This document shows positions 1 to 44,800 of a DNA stretch of 64,000 bases, piece after piece. This DNA is from Casuarius casuarius (lineage: Eukaryota; Chordata; Aves; Casuariiformes; Casuariidae). The stretch spans positions 310,001 through 374,000 of the forward strand of contig PTFA01000366.1 in the NCBI GenBank assembly GCA_003342895.1, read 5' to 3'. Each line of letters begins with the position of its first letter. Position 1 is the stretch's first letter. The position numbers were made by a program, and so were the translations under genes. A model generated the notes under the pieces. The model had not been told where the DNA came from. It searched no databases and saw only the letters and a program-made list of their open reading frames with translations.

Positions 1-1357
1 AGTACACAATGCAAAGGCTTTGCCAGGGTATTTATATCAGGAAATTTTCCGAGGCAATATGTAGCTTACCAATTCTTCCAACAATGCAGTTGCATCAGTT
101 CTCAGCGTGACACAAATTATACCAGAGAAACATGTACATAGAAGTTACCTTTACCTGCACTGTTTTGCAGGATAGCTGGCAAATTTCAGCAGAAGACCGG
201 GTCATAATCATCCAAAAGGTCATTTTTCATGATAAAAGCCTAATCATCAGGGTTGAAATATTGGATCTCACAGTATGGAAATGACAAATTTTGCTCACAT
301 ATTCAGTCAGCCTAAGGCTGTTGTTGGAAGGCAGCATGTATCCACTATTGCTGAGTAGCTGCAAACACAAGTTCAGACTTCAGTGACCTCATCTAGATTT
401 GGGTTATCAGGTTTGCTTTACAGTAAGCCAGGACTAGCAACAAACTCTGCAACAATGCATGTGCACTAATGCAATACATTAAAACTGATGTTTTAAAACT
501 GGGTTAATTCACGTACCTTGGCAGATGTCAGTTGTGTTTCCTGAAAGTCGAATTCCAACCAAAGCCAATGGTGGCAGAAAATCTGCACTGAAAACAAGCC
601 CCACCCCAAAACCAGCGCTAGGCTGGGCTTGATCCATCAGAGCCAGCGTGAAGACTTGAAATCCTGGATTGAAATGGCTATCTTTCTACAGGGGGGCAGT
701 GCTGTTGCTGTGTACAGCCTAAGGAGGGTCCCGTTTCCCGTGGCAAGAGCCCTGGAGCAGCTTCCTAGTTTGCCTAGGTCCCAGGAGAGGAGGAACGTGG
801 GGAAGAGAAGGGCGGAAGGAAGCTCTGGGCATCGCTTTGCCCTTTTCTGAACAGGACAGTGCGGCTTCTCACCGCCTGGGTTCCTGTCTAGGTGCAAGAG
901 GCCCAGTCAAAACCCACATTAACAAAAATCAGGACTTTCCCAGTCGGGGGTGGCATCTGCCCAGATTGCAAGATCAGGGCCAAATCCAGACGCAACACAG
1001 CTCAGTCAAAGGCAAGGGAAAAGCAAAGTCACCTGGAAAGTGTTAGCTGTTCAAACTGGGGGGGTGAGGGGACTCTGCTTTAATCTTTTTATAGTATAAA
1101 AATTTCGTGACTGTGTTAAAGCCCTACTGTTTGGACTGGATGATGTTACCTAATTCTCAGAAACGAGAGCAGCTGGCCTCAGTACAGATACCTCCTAGCA
1201 AGCCCTGCAGTATACAGTACATCATTTAGCAGGGCTGTAAAAGAAAGGACATTTATTAGGGGGCTTGGGAGTGAAACTTTACATACCGGCTTGGTTTTTA
1301 ATTGGCCAGATTTCATTTCCAGCTCCTATGAGTGAGGCACTCTGTTTTATTTTCCAC

Positions 1358-1378
1358 TTAAATAAATAAATAAATAAA
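1358..1378. repeat. (TAAA)n microsatellite
   Basis: Five consecutive TAAA-type units in the intron. Confidence 0.9.
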
Positions 1379-2649
1379 GCCCTCATCTCCCACCTTCTCT
1401 ACCTCCGTTTTGGCATATGTTTGTGTAAATCCCATGCTGAAACCCTGGGGGTCTCAATGTGAATGTTGTTAACCTTATGACAGCCTATGTTGCTAAATAG
1501 GTGAAGATCCTGGCAAAATCCACATTCAGAAGCATCTGGAAAAGGAGGACAAGTAGCAGAGATGTTAAAAATCAACAAGTTGTGGGGCATTTTCACTCTG
1601 AGGCAAAATGAAAACAAAAACATTCCCCACACCCAACAAATAGTGTTAATTTTATAAATATTTATTGGCATTTCCTGTTCCTGCCTGTTCCTGCCCTTCA
1701 CCCACCTCTCCTCCTGTTTGCTTGTGTTGGCACCATCAGAATCACCTTTTCTTTCCTCCATGCCTCTTTCTTTCTTTCTTTGTGTAATATGATGAAAAAA
1801 AGTCAAAGAGGCATAAGCAACAGCTTTTGAGGCTGAATTCTTTGATTTAAGTACCATACAGGCAAGTTTCCCCACTGGTTCAGGAGCCAACAAGAAGCTC
1901 AACCTTGTCCTGGTGGTATTATCCCACTTTGCACCAGTGACAAGTAACTGGTGCACTCAAAGCCTGTCAGGACAGAGGGAGTCCAGTCCTTCCCACAAAG
2001 AATTTATGGTTTGAGAAGTGAACAGTGTAAGAACAAAAATTATTCCACTCAGAGTGTCCAGAGTTAAGTACTTAAATAAGAGAACTTTAAGTTAAATACT
2101 TAAAAAATCCCACATAAATGTAAATAGTTTAAGTATTAAAGTATTAAATTTGTAACTTCATTTTCAAAAGTACAGAAAATGCAGACAGTGGCACTGAAAG
2201 TAGCAAGATCTTTGCGTATTCCACCCTTTTGGAGATCAGCTTATATCTTGGTAGGCTGACTTTTAGTTAATCAGCCCTGAAAACTCAGCCCTAACTAGGA
2301 AGTATGCTAGATCATACACCTACGGTATTTTGCATACACAGCACTGGAGGCAGAAGGGAGAGTCCTTCTCATGCACTGAGGTACTAATCAACAATATGGA
2401 GAAGAAAACATGTTCAGAGGAAAAAAACGTGTCTTTAACAATACAGATGTCTTATTTGCTTTAGCAGAAATGGAGGTAACACAAGAGAGACAAGAATGCT
2501 TATTTGTTAGTTTTTTTCCCCCATATTTGGGTTTTAGGCTTGAATGGCCCGATACCTTGCCTTCCAGGTGCTAGCAAATGAGTACTCAAGCCAACAGCAC
2601 TTGGGGCTACTAAAGCAAGAATAGTGACTACCACTGTCTGAGGGAAGCA

Positions 2650-2775
2650 GAGGAGCTGGGTTGAAGATTTTGGCCCCACATAGGCACTGTGTGTGAGCCT
2701 CAGCAAAACACTTAATCTTATGGTGTTTCTGTTCCCCATCTGTAAAACTATGATAATTTTTGTATGGTGCCTTTT
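2650..2775 (+). repeat. MIR-type SINE fossil, sense
   Basis: Contains in order the MIR hallmarks: a degraded TGGGTTCRAAT-like block, GCACTGTGTGTGAGCC (from CTGTGTGACC), CAAAACACTTAATCT, and CCCCATCTGTAAAACTATGATAA (given here as the 17-base core CATCTGTAAAACTATGA). Identification is from memory of the consensus. Confidence 0.75.
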
Positions 2776-4973
2776 TTTTTCCTGGCTAACAACTTTTGGC
2801 AGATTTTGGGAAAGTAGAAGGTACAGAGAGTGGAACACATGCTTATATCTGGCACCGGCTAATGGGGTGCTATTAATGCATTACTTCAATATTAAATAAG
2901 CTGGACAGGATCAGAGCAGCAGAAATATCATGTGAGTACAGTCCCAGTGGCACACTGTAAAAATAATGGCAGCATGAGAAAAGCATTAAGGGCCATATTC
3001 TGGCTTTGGAAATTAATGTGCTGGCTTTAGTGGGAGCCATGTGCACATAACCGCTGCCAGAGGACGGACCCAAAAGTTTAGTATTTCTCTGACTGAAGTA
3101 TAAAAGTAATTATGAGCTTGGCCCAGGGTGCTTGGGGTGGAATTCATAACCATCTGGTGTTAATGGCCTGAAGTGAAATCTCAGGCAAAGGTTTCATTTT
3201 GCTTATTATTCTTCAGAAAAAGCCTTGGCCAATGACTGCAGCTTTCCTTATTAGCGATGGAGCTTCATACCTGCTGCCACTCTGAGATGCAGTGGGATAT
3301 GACAACCCTGATATTTAAAGCAGCGACTTTAAATAAGCAGCACTGAGCATAGACAGTGACGGACTGCCCGGAGCGCATAGAGGAATTAACAAATGGAATA
3401 TAATGCATATCCTCCTACCATTTTCACTTTACTGATATTAAATTTAATCTTCACAAAAATCCTGCTCAGGATTCCCTTGAATGGTTCTGCTCCTAAGACG
3501 AAAAAGTTTCTACGTGTCTACGCTGAAATGTATTCCTAACGTTACTTACCCACAGGTGAAATGAAAACTGTTTTCAGATTCTCTGTTAATACAAAGCTCA
3601 GGCTTTTCCCAGGCCAGGACTGGATAGAAGGAAAGTGTATGTATTTTTATTCCAGCTGAAATTTTTCAGGAGAAGTTCTCTCTGATTCTGATGGAAGACA
3701 TCCCAGATAGCAGGGACATATACTCAGTTTGTCAAGAGACCCTTGGCTGGTCTCTTAATCACACTGCTTTTGAGGTTTCCATCCGGAAAACGGGGCAGTC
3801 AGTGGCCAATGCCAAGAAGTGTGTTGGAGCAAACAGAGCCATGAAAGACTATGACATAGTCAGATAATTGGTAAGGGGAAGCTTATGGATAGCAAATGTG
3901 GTGAAGAAAATATAAAGCCTGTCTGAGACCTCCAAGAGAATCTCCCCTGTTTGCTACTAAAATTTCTGATGGAGATTTTTAGTCATTGCTGTGCAGCCGA
4001 GAAGGTACAAAGACAGCATTACTCACTAAGCATGAGAAACTGGAGTAAGAAATGGCACAGAGCTACTTAGCCTGCTTCTGTACAGACATTCAGGAATCTC
4101 CATTAAAAATTTTGGGTCAAAACTCAAATGTTCCATGTGGGAACTGTCTCTTTTCTCTGCTTTCCTCTATGTGGTCCAAATACTGCAGCTGAAATACAGC
4201 TTGTGGAGGCCATCAGAGTCATGTTTCTGGATTGAAATGCATTTTCAGCAAAAGCAATTCAGTATGGTCTTTTCACCAAAAAGTGAATATCTGCTAGAGG
4301 AAAGGGGGAACTTATCTCTGAACTCTTGAGTAATCATATTGCCACAAAGAGACAAGAACACAAGACATTTTAAAAACCTGCTTTTCCCCCTAGAATCTCA
4401 GCTGCCATAAATACTTGCTGGCCATTCCCCCACAGTCTGGTGTTAGACACTCTTTCCTTAGGACATGCTGTCATGGCATGGAAAATACCAAGGTTTACAC
4501 AATTCTCTGTGGTAAGTTGTAATCAATGGGATCATACTGAGGAACTTATCTGACCCTTAACCTTAACAGTATGTGACTGCACTGGCGGTCCCCACACGAT
4601 GGTTTAAAACACGTATCATAACTTGCCTTGTATCTACTGCAAGTTGTCCCATCTGCATATTCTAGATGAGTTCCCCCTTGCTTTTTGCACATTACTTCCT
4701 CTGAAGTATCAAACTCAGACTGTATATAAATTTTCAGACGTAAAATTTTGACCTGTAAGATGCAGAATATACCATGCTGCTCATTTTCTTTCTTCTTGTA
4801 GTCCCTCTCCCAAGACTGTCATCTTATTCACTGGGAAACTTGTTATTTTTGGTAGGGCTGGGACCACGGCCTATTTCAAGATCTGTTGGAGAGGAAACAT
4901 CCCCATTTCAGAACAGTGTCCGAGTCTCAGCTTTAAATATCTGTTCAACTAGTATCTTTGTCTTCTCCCACAG

Positions 4974-35116
<30,143 letters not shown>

Positions 35117-35373
35117 GGGGTGCACTCCGGAGGGCCCTTTCTCCCGCCTGCCCTGCCTCCGTGGCCCTGCGCGAGCAGCCGTCAACGTCAGCAGTGCGAA
35201 TCGACCCCGGTGGTCTGATGCGATTCAGCCTGTGGTGGAGCGGACTCCCGAGCTGCAGCTCTGCGCAAGGAGCTCCTACTGCAGAGCCGGGCCCAACGTA
35301 CTCAATCTGCCAAAGGGAAAGGGAAGAAACTTCCTTTCTTGGAGGGGTGTCTGTGAGCCATGGTTCCATTAAA
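35117..35373 (+). other. MUSK: Probable MUSK 3' UTR with candidate poly(A) signal
   Basis: Sequence after the stop codon. It stays GC-rich to about 35290 and then becomes average. ATTAAA, a common variant poly(A) signal, sits at 35368-35373. A canonical AATAAA occurs only at 37404-37409. The end of the transcript cannot be fixed from sequence alone; 35373 is a minimum guess. Confidence 0.4.
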
Positions 35374-37911
35374 GGAAGAGTGCTTTAGGTGGAGCAGAAA
35401 TAGCTTGTTCCTCTGTCAAGCAAAAAGTTTAGGTTGTATCTCCCTACGGTGGACTATACCTTCCATACTGTAAGACTAATTTCCAGTCACAACGCCTGGT
35501 CTCCGTCAGGTTAGAGACGATCCTCGCCTTGCTAACTCGGTACTTATATTTGGAACGTCAAACAGTCTGGAATGTCAAAGAGGAGCAAACAGTTCTCCCA
35601 GCAAAGCAAACTAACATTTTGATGTCTGCACTTCCCTCCCTAACAATTGTCTCCATGTACCTTTACATTTATGCACTTGGCTTTTACCCTTCCTCATGTG
35701 TTTTCAACCATCATCTTAAAAAAACCCAAAATCACAGAAGACAAGCCTTTTTTGGATTCTTTTTTTACTATTTTGTTTTTGCATACTCACTTCCTTTTAT
35801 AAAAAAAGGATGTTTCTGAAGCCATAGGCCACCCGCTTTTTCCTTTTGACTTCCTCCTTCTCTTTGGCACTCATGAACATGACTAACAGAAAAAAACAAG
35901 ACCCCAAAGGACCACCAGCCATAGCCAGTATAACATGTTACAGAGATGAGCAAATTCCCACAAAGCACAAAGCCTTTTATTTTCCAAAGAGGGAAGCCTA
36001 CAGTGAGGTTCAGAGATAATTTATTTGACTTTTGCCAAGATCTCACCCCAAAATTTATCTCAAGTATAACAGCCAATTTTTCCTGCCTCGCCCTTGCAAC
36101 AAAGCTGCTTGGTGCTAAGGGAGAAATTCAGCTTGAGGGTCTGGTCCCTGGACCCACGTATTCTCTTAGGCGTATTTCATTCCCTCTGACTGCAGTACAG
36201 TTCTCTCTGCACCAAGAACTGGGCAAAAACGCAGCTTCTGTATTCAAAACTTGCACAAATGTGTGAAGCATCAGCCACACACATCTCGTTGTCACATGCA
36301 TATCACTTTTAGTGAGAAAACATGCTTTCTTTTTAGAGAACATGGCAGGTCCTGTTCTTTATTTTTTTCCTTTCCCTGTTCTATTTTTGTCTCATTTCCA
36401 TTTTCTACTTCCTTACATCAGCTCCTAATCCCTGTATGTCCTGTTGCAGCATTCACTGACTACCTTTCTTTGTGCTATATCATGAAGGTAATTAAGGCTG
36501 ATGTGTGTTATCAGTGGCCTTCAGAGTTAACATGACACTTTAGAGGAGTGCGGACAAAAATGGGAGTCCACACCTAACACAGTAAGTGTTGCAGACTGGA
36601 ACAAACACAGGGCAAAGATAACACTGTCTTGGTTACAGGTGGTCCAAAACCCACTTGCAAAAATCAGCTGTTGTCTCTCTGCTAAAAGTTCTCTAAATCA
36701 TAATGCATACTTCACTGCCTTCATAAAATTAGTTCCTTGCAGGACAGATTTTACCTTTTGCTTCCTTGGGCAGAGAGGAATAGCAGACCCAGAGTCTCAT
36801 CACTGATATGAAGTAGAGTCAGATCCTGGGTTGTTCGTTATCCTTACAGGATAAGAGCTCTAGCGAGTGCGTGGTCCGTGCGGCTTTTGTCATTTTGACG
36901 CACTGGTTGTGTTCATCCAAGAAACAGCAGCAGACAGTGGCCATTTATAGGGCTATCAGGAACAGTCTTGTTTTTTGAAAGGTAAATTTGAAAAGCTATG
37001 CAAACCATTATGAAGAACAGAACTGAAAAACACGCACTCTCTGCTATGTTTTTCTGTAATGTGAATTAATCTCTTCTACATGTCATAACCTTATGTTTTT
37101 TTTAAAAAATAACCATCATTCTGAGCATTTTGGTTGTGGCCACAAGAGCACAGTTTAATGTTTTCAGACCACTGGCATCTATTCCACTCAAACCGAAGAG
37201 CTTGCAGTCATCTGAATAGTGGGAAGAACAAGAGGAAGCTCTACTTGTGCTGTAAAACATTGAAGTGCTAAAAATATTTGGATATGTGCACAAAATGACC
37301 AGTGCTATCATACTGATTTACAAGTCCTTCCATTACAGAACATCTTACTGAGGCCTGGATACTATAAAAAACAAAGCCCAAGAACACCAACACGCCCTAT
37401 TCAAATAAATAATTATTGCAGCTCCTGACATAGCTCTTGTTACCACTTTCTGAGCACCTCATAGTCTTCAGGATGTTATATTTTGTCACCTACCTGGCAA
37501 AGATTTACTGTCATCCCTGCAGTACAGTAGTAGGAATGAGCGATGGAGACCCTGGGGTTAGGGTTTCCTGCAGACAGTCATGGGCTACCCCGTCCCTTCC
37601 CGCAGCACATGAATGAACACTGATCCAAAAGCCTTTGGGATGTGCTAATGACAAGCTATGTCCTGCCTAAGAAGTTGTGCTTTGCACGTTCTTCAGCTCC
37701 TCATATGTGCTGTTGCTGCTGGGAGCGATGTCCCAGATCAGGCAGGTGGGCCTGCAGTGGCTGTCCAAGGGCAGGAGGGCTCTGCTGCTGAGCTGAACCC
37801 TGGGTGTTTGGCCCAGGGGATTCTCCATCTTCATCACTGTAAACAAGGGTGCACTTATGATCGTAAGAGTTGGCTTTAGTTGGTTTTGTTTCATCTGCCA
37901 GCCACTTTTTG

Positions 37912-38095
37912 AGTGACTGTACACAAGTCACATCACCTTTGTGCAATTCAGTTTTCCCACAGCCAGAAGAAAGAGGCTGCTGCTTCCTGCCTTCCACTTT
38001 TTGCCTGTTTTACCAAGTTAGACCTGAATGGCATTGGAGCAGGGACTTTCTCAGCCTGTGCATCTCTATTGCACTTGCCACAGCGGCCCCTGGTC
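37912..38095 (+). repeat. MIR-like SINE with amniote-type tail
   Basis: GTGACTGTACACAAGTCACA and TTCAGTTTTCCCAC match the MIR body. Further on, GGAGCAGGGACTTTCTCAGC, then TTGCACTTGCCACAGCGGCC match the tail (GGGCAGGGACTGTCT ... CAGCACCTAGCACA) seen in sauropsid relatives of MIR. Confidence 0.65.
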
Positions 38096-39260
38096 TGCCT
38101 TGTAAATTGGAGTGCTCAGGGTGGCAAGGATTTTATCATTCTCTTTAGAGAGGACAGGCTCAGGCCTTGAATGTGAAACAGCAGTGTGAGTCCAGCATAA
38201 ATACTCCTAGGAAACCAGCACCTTCTCGTAACCTCGAAAGTTACACTGACAGCCCCAAGAACAGACTTGTGGAGAACCTATGTAACATGCTAATCTGAAC
38301 AAAGCAACCCCTTTAAAGCCTGGAGGACAGTTTGCATTTCTGCCTTCTAAGATCCCGGTGCTGGCAGTCGTCACTTGCTCTTCATTTCCCTCAGCTGGAT
38401 GGCTTTGAACCCTGATCACAGTTTCCTTGTTGTTTAAATGCTGGATGCAGCTTCTGGTGTTAAATACCTGTAACAGCACATGCTACAAAGTTCCCTTTGC
38501 TCCCTCTGTGCAAAAGGGATTCCCACAAACTTGGAAGAGTAGCCCTTTCCATTGCACTTTCCTAGCCAAAGCTTCCTCTTGGTGGTGGCAGTTCATGCCC
38601 TGGCCAGTTGACATGGGCCAGTAGTTACTGAAGAGTGGGAAATTTGGCTTTCCTTGCCCAGCATTCCAGTCTTTGCATTGTAAGCATGCACTGAGATGTG
38701 CAGTGCTTAGTGACTGTAGCTAGGGGTGGAAAATGGTTCCCATGCTATATGGGGAAAGAGATCATTTCAAGATCATCTCAGAGCAGCTCTCTGTAACATG
38801 CCCTCCAAAGATGATAATCACTCCTGTGTCGTGATCCAGCAAAAGGGCTTAGCACCTAAATGGTGTTTTCCTTTGAGGATTAAATGGCAGATAGATCTTC
38901 TCTTGCCTTGATATATGGCTGGATTTTACCCTGAAGAGTTTCCTCCTGCTGTACGTTTTTCAGCTTGGTGAAAGCTGAAAGTTGAATTGCTTTCAAAATT
39001 TACCTTCTTTCACAGCTTTCCCCCACTCCTTCTGTTTGAGATTTCTGCTTTTGTAAATGTATATGTGAGATTTATATGCTGTTCTGTATGACAATTGCAT
39101 AACTCAAATTGTTTTGAGTGGGAGTAAACAGTGGGACCTTCAGAGGGTAGAAGAGGAAAGCAAAGTTTGTTATTCAAAAATCTGTTTGGAAATAAACTAT
39201 AGTTTGCGTTTACATGCTCATACAGAGAAAGCGGGTGAACCGAAAATAAGCATTTTTGGA

Positions 39261-39325
39261 AATTCAGTTCCCATTTCCGTTGATGGCAAAGGGAGTCTTG
39301 CAATCACTGGCACTGGGCAAGAATC
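39261..39325. repeat. Ancient repeat copy with CCATTGA/TCAATGG core
   Basis: CAGTTCCCATTTCCGTTGAT, then GGCAAAGGGAGTCTTGC and ATCACTGGCACTGGGC. The same order of blocks (CCCATTGA, GGCAAAACTCC, CACTGG) recurs in the other copies listed. I cannot give a family name with confidence. Confidence 0.45.
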
Positions 39326-41823
39326 CCAAAGAGAAGAAGTGGGTTCACAACACATTTTGTGTAACCATTCCCTCTGCAAGTGTCCTGCCTATAGCATTTG
39401 TAGCATGTATAAAGCTTAATCCTAGATGACAAATGATGAAAATCTCATCAACCAAACAGCACAGAAATCCACTGATGTTTTCATGGATATATTTAATGGC
39501 TGCATTTAAAGTGCATTTTAAACTATAAACTCCTATTTTTATTGGATACTGCCTGCAACATGATGCAAATTTGGTTTAAAAGAATTGCCTCTCAGACATA
39601 CTGGGGACTAAACCCAATAGTTTGATCTCCAAGACTATATATACCTATTATTCTGTGATTATTTTGATACGTATTTCATGAATGATGGTTCTGAATGACA
39701 TCCCAAGCAGAGATGTACATTTTACATTATCCCAACCTGTGTAACTCGCATGTAATATTTTATAAAATAAAGAGATATCAGGAAAGGATAAAGCTAATTC
39801 TTGGCTCTCTGTCCCCTTCCTCCTCCAACACTGCATTTATTACTGAAAATAGTCATATTCTATGTTAGTAGAAAAGTCTTATTACAGCTTTACCATCAGA
39901 ATGGTTATATTGTATGCAACTGCAGTTAAAAATTCACACAGACTTTTAAGATCCAAGTATGTGGCAAAATTAGCCTGCTATCTATGCTCACAGTCTTTGT
40001 CCTCTACCAAATGACATTTAGAGAACAGAAAGCGTGGTGTTACGAAAGCAACATTGGTGTCATTCTCTTGGCCACTTTCCCTTGACAGAGCAATATAAAG
40101 GGTGTCTCATGTAGATGAAAATGGCATCTACCTCCCTCCATGATTTCTGGATTCTGATCTCACACCTAGAGATACATGGAGTAAAATCATGGTATAAAAT
40201 TAAAGGAGAATTGAGTTTGCTGTCTGTAGAATACACCTGAGAAAATAGTTTGCCATTGACGGTTTATCTAAAAAAAGCCATAACTTCTTTTTCTGCACAT
40301 GATTCCTATTCATTAGCTCATTCAGTAAGCCCTGAAAGTCTTCTGGAATTCTAACAATTTTAGAATTCATTGTAAATTTTTGACAATCCAAACTGGAGAG
40401 TAAAACCAGCCTTCCAGACTACAATGAGCCAGAAAAGCCATGAAGTACATTCCTTTTTTTTTATTATTATTTTTAATGTGATGTAAGAACTTTTCTGCAA
40501 CTAATCTTGCTTGAGAGCTTAAAAAAAAAGTGTTTTGTAAATAGTGTCCTTACTGAGAATTGGTCTGGTCTACCTTTTTTGCCCTTTTAATTGGAGAGAA
40601 TCATATTTAAAGGGTTGGCTCTTACACTCCCAAGTATTTTTGAGGCAAAAGGAGAAGCGGGGCCACAGTTCCTGCTAGAAAAACAAGTGATTTTTGAATG
40701 TTTGTAGTTACATTTTTTAGCATGCACTCAAAGATTTGCTCTGTGACACAACCTGTAGTGTTTGGCAGTGTGATCACTGCCTGGCTTCCCACCCGCCAAA
40801 TCCCAGGCCCCTCTGAGATGTCTAAGCTGGACATCCACAAGCAGCTGCTCCCAAAGTCATTAGTCATCCTGAGTATTTTGCACACTAGAGTGGGAACGCC
40901 TGCCATCCTGTATGAAGCAGTGAGAATAACGTAGCTGGGGAGAGGACAAGTGTACAGCGGATTATTTCGTTTCGCTCAGCTTTTATTTGCATTCTTGCGG
41001 ATGCATATATCCCTGTGTTTGTGACTGGGCAGGGTGAAGAAGCTTGCCTTGTGCAGGAGATGAAAGTTTATACTGATCCCTTTGTGCAAATTTCTCTTGG
41101 TAGCTTTCGAGACTTTCAATTCTTTATAAAACTTTTCATTTTTGGTTACATGTAAGAACATCAGACTCCTTCAAGGGAAACTTGAGGTCCTAACAGGCCT
41201 TTACAAAATTTCCTTAGAAATCTCTATAAAGTGGGAGCTGCTGTCTCTCTCTGCTGCCAGAGTGGTGCTGTGAAGTATAAGGGAAACTGCTTTTCACATG
41301 TCATGAAGCTTAAGAAATCAGAGGCTGCCAAAGACTCTGAAATATAGCACTAGGATCTTTTTCTTATTAGGAAGAAGGGGGAAAAAAATCAAAAAACATG
41401 TCGATTTGCCAACTTCGCTACAGCTTTAGAACCTGCCTTAGTAACATCATGCATATTTTTTAAATTTTCTCAACTTTAGAAGAGAAACTGGGGACTCGTT
41501 CACTGGAAAATCTTTAGAAACATACTCTTTATACAGTCTTGCAGTATCTAGCAAAGAGGAATTCCCCAGAGTTACCTTTACATATTAAAAGTACAGAGGC
41601 CAGTTGAACTGTATAAAGGAGAAGCTTAAAGCTAATCTTAAAACTAGAATTTTCTAGAACTAGAGAGGTGGTAGCCTGAAATGAAAGGTCACACTATACC
41701 ACTCACATATTTGTCTGTCAGCACAATCTCTTGTAGTCTCCTGCAAATGTAGGATTAAGTAAAAAAGTGTTTTATCAACAACTGATAAGATATTTTATCA
41801 TAGATTTGGACTAACTCTCTGAC

Positions 41824-41840
41824 AATTAATTAATTAATTA
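41824..41840. repeat. (TAAT)n microsatellite
   Basis: Four ATTA units in AT-rich intergenic DNA. Confidence 0.85.
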
Positions 41841-44800
41841 TATTTATTAAGCAAATATTTTCCTCCCTGGAGAGATGCTTTAAATCTTATGCGATTTATA
41901 GGCCAAGAAGTTTTTTCTGCCTCTGAGACAACCACATTATACATGTCTACTGGGCATGAGCGAGCATGTTGGGGCTTTTGTATGTTTACCTGCCCTCCCT
42001 AAAGGCTCTTAGTAAAAGAGATGTTACAGCTCAGGAGCTTATACAGGCTAGCAAACTTTTATGTAAACAAACAACTTAATGGAAGAGTGGAACTGTGCTG
42101 AAGTGAGTAGCACTGGATGAATGAATGAGGGTTATTCACTGTCCTGAATGCTGAGCTCATTCTGTGCTAAATTTAACTTCTTATTTAAAGTGGTACTAAC
42201 ATCACAGCAGTGATACTAGAGAACGAGCTTTAGTTACAGTGAAGACGGGGGAACTTCCCATGGCCTGCTGAGGCCAGGAGGGATGATACAGGATCTCTGT
42301 GACGAAAGAACATCGGGGAACTTGATGTCCTTCGCTTGAGGAACATGCCATTTTCTTGATGGATAAAATACTAGGCATGCTCACTCTAGTGCTGAATTCA
42401 TTTGGATTTGACTAGTGTTTTCTCACTGTGCCACAGCATTTGTTATTATTTCTCCCATTCTGGAGCACGGTAATACTTTTTCTGTTGCTCCCGGACCCCA
42501 AACCACCATGCCGAGTGCAAAACAGAAGGACAGCCCTGCTCCCCTCCCCTTGCCCTTGTTCCCAACACTGCAACCCAGCCACAGGTTCCCACCCACATAC
42601 CCATACCAATGTGGTTCAAGGGGCAGGACGTTCATCTTATTGCAGTGACGGGGCAGGTGGACACCCACGGAGCAGGGTAGCCCTGGCAGATGAAGTGCTC
42701 GTTCCCATGTCACTTACGGCGGCCAAGGTGGCATGACTGTGCGGCTCCCGTTAAATCAGAGCTGCCCCTGCCTCGGGCAGAGACCCAATGTGTAATACAG
42801 CTACGGGTCTCCATGGCTCTGGGATGCTGCTCCTTGTTTAGAAAGAGGTCCTGGTGAGGACTGTACAAAATGTTCAGATAAAAGCCTCCAGCAATGTGAA
42901 ACCACTTGCATTTACGTGTCATTACTTGCACTGATGAGGTTAACTAAAAGGTTTTGCAAGCCACTAGGCTGATTCTTGGCTCCATTTCAAATGAAACTGG
43001 CCTGATTTATAGTTTGGCATCGCTAATACATTGCAGTCCAACAGCCATGGACTGACAGGGGAATGGACAAGATGACTTGACACCGGTGTGACTTCCACAT
43101 GAAATCTTCAAGTTAGTAACAAAGCCTGCTAATAGTTTGTGCTCTCATGAATCAAATATGTAAAAAAATGTGAAGTATTGTCTGGGCCATAGGTAGCACC
43201 TTTTCAATAAGACAATAAAGGCTTTGGCCAATGTATTTTAACCGTATAACACACTATATGCAAACATGACACTATAAAACTTGCAAAGAAAGAGGGTTGC
43301 TTTCTCCTTTGCAAAGCAGGTGCTGAAATCATTCTCTCCCTCAGTGTGCAGAGCATTGGATTTTGTCTGCATGAGATGTATTTCATCAATGAAAGGAATA
43401 CACTGAATATTCTGAAACATACACTGACTCAGCAAGACTTATACAAATATTTTCCTTGGAAATCTACCATACAGTTAAGTAGCTGCTATTACACATTTGC
43501 CTTTTTATGCCACCCCAGACAAAGGATTATCAATTAGCAAGATTTTAAAAATAACTTTGTGATAAAATATTAGATTAAAACCTTACACTTGGTAAAAATA
43601 TCTCTGACCACAAGAAATAACATACACAGCTCATGCCTGGGAACCCAAAGATCCTCTCTGGCTTGACTGGCAGTCCTTCTAATTTTACTCAGAGTTCAGT
43701 GGAGCTGATGGTAATTTACTGATTCTCCCAGTAAAAGAGCGAAAGGGTATCTGATGAGCTTACTGACAAGCAAGCAAATAAAAATTTCATACAGGACACA
43801 ATTATATGAACAGGAAGCTGCATAACCCAAAATTTAAAGAAAAAAAAGAGGTTGGACAAAATCACAGAGATGAGGCCCATTAGTTGCTATTAAATTTGAC
43901 TGATTGGATTTTTTATGTGGTTGTTTTATAGAGCATGAAGAACAGAGGGGAAGAAACCTACTCTATATGTGACCTGTTCCTGCATTTTTTACAGTATCTT
44001 CTGGTAACTGTTGGAGTCAGGATACTGAATATTTGACTTTCTGATGCCCTATATACTAATTCTATTGTGAAAATGTTCTATTTGTCTGAAAAAGGGCCTG
44101 GATTGTAAAATTTTGGTTCAGATCAGAGATGTATCCAAGCTGAAGGATGTTTGTTTGGTCTGAGCTTGACATGAGGCGTGTAACTGGACAAACAGTGATA
44201 GCGTTCTGTATTCCCTGTGCAACGTTACATCACCTGGTTAATGCTGTACCTATATACCAATATTTGCAAAGAGACAAGAGAACGCCCTTCCACAGGCTCT
44301 TGCACTTATTACTGATCAGCCCCATTCTAGGATTAGAAAAGATGAATCATCAATAAAAACTCTGTCTCATGTAACTCAGAATATTGCTACTCATTGACTT
44401 ACATCAATGGCTTTTGAAGCCTTCAGCATGTTTACAGCTTACAAGGATGCAACTGTACCCAAAACTGAAGTCAAACAGCTGAGAGATCCTAGGAAAATAT
44501 GACTAGAGGATACAGAACAAGAAACCAAGCTCATCTCCAGCGGCAACCGCTGGAGATCCGTGCTGAAGCCATACAGCTGCCTGTGTGGTACCTGCTCTGA
44601 CAAGAGAGGACTCTGACCCTACCATCCCGTTGTACTGACTGGGAATGCACACAATCATTTTCCAAATTAAAATCAAGAAAACATGCACTTAGAGTCCTTG
44701 CCTCTGATCCAGCAAAAGTGAAATGTGCTCAAAGCCGAATGCACAGCCCTCCTGGGTTTTGGAGTCTGGTCTTGTCCTTAAGGCTACCCCTGCGCTGAAG

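Larger units (their letters stand above)
1..4973 (+). other. MUSK intron (5' part of window), no exon found
   Basis: I looked for the end of Ig2 and other upstream MUSK exons on the + strand and found none, so this is taken as the intron preceding the Ig3 exon. It holds a TAAA microsatellite at 1358-1378, a TTTC stretch at 1766-1781 and a MIR-type SINE fossil near 2650-2775. The longest open frame (minus strand, 1399-1956) has no recognisable domain. Confidence 0.7.

Noticed and set aside
1399..1956. 185-codon minus-strand open frame
   Set aside because: It has no recognisable domain, sits in an intron and includes a TTTC simple stretch. Chance open frame.
1..4973. Possible Ig1 or Ig2 exon of MUSK
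   Set aside because: I looked for the Ig2 tryptophan and cysteine motifs and for an exon with matching exit phase 1. The only suggestive strings (for example W-I-E near 667) lack the flanking Ig residues and splice sites.
39640..39660. CR1-like terminal octamer (TATTCTGTGATT)
   Set aside because: A single short match without any upstream CR1 sequence; chance is likely.
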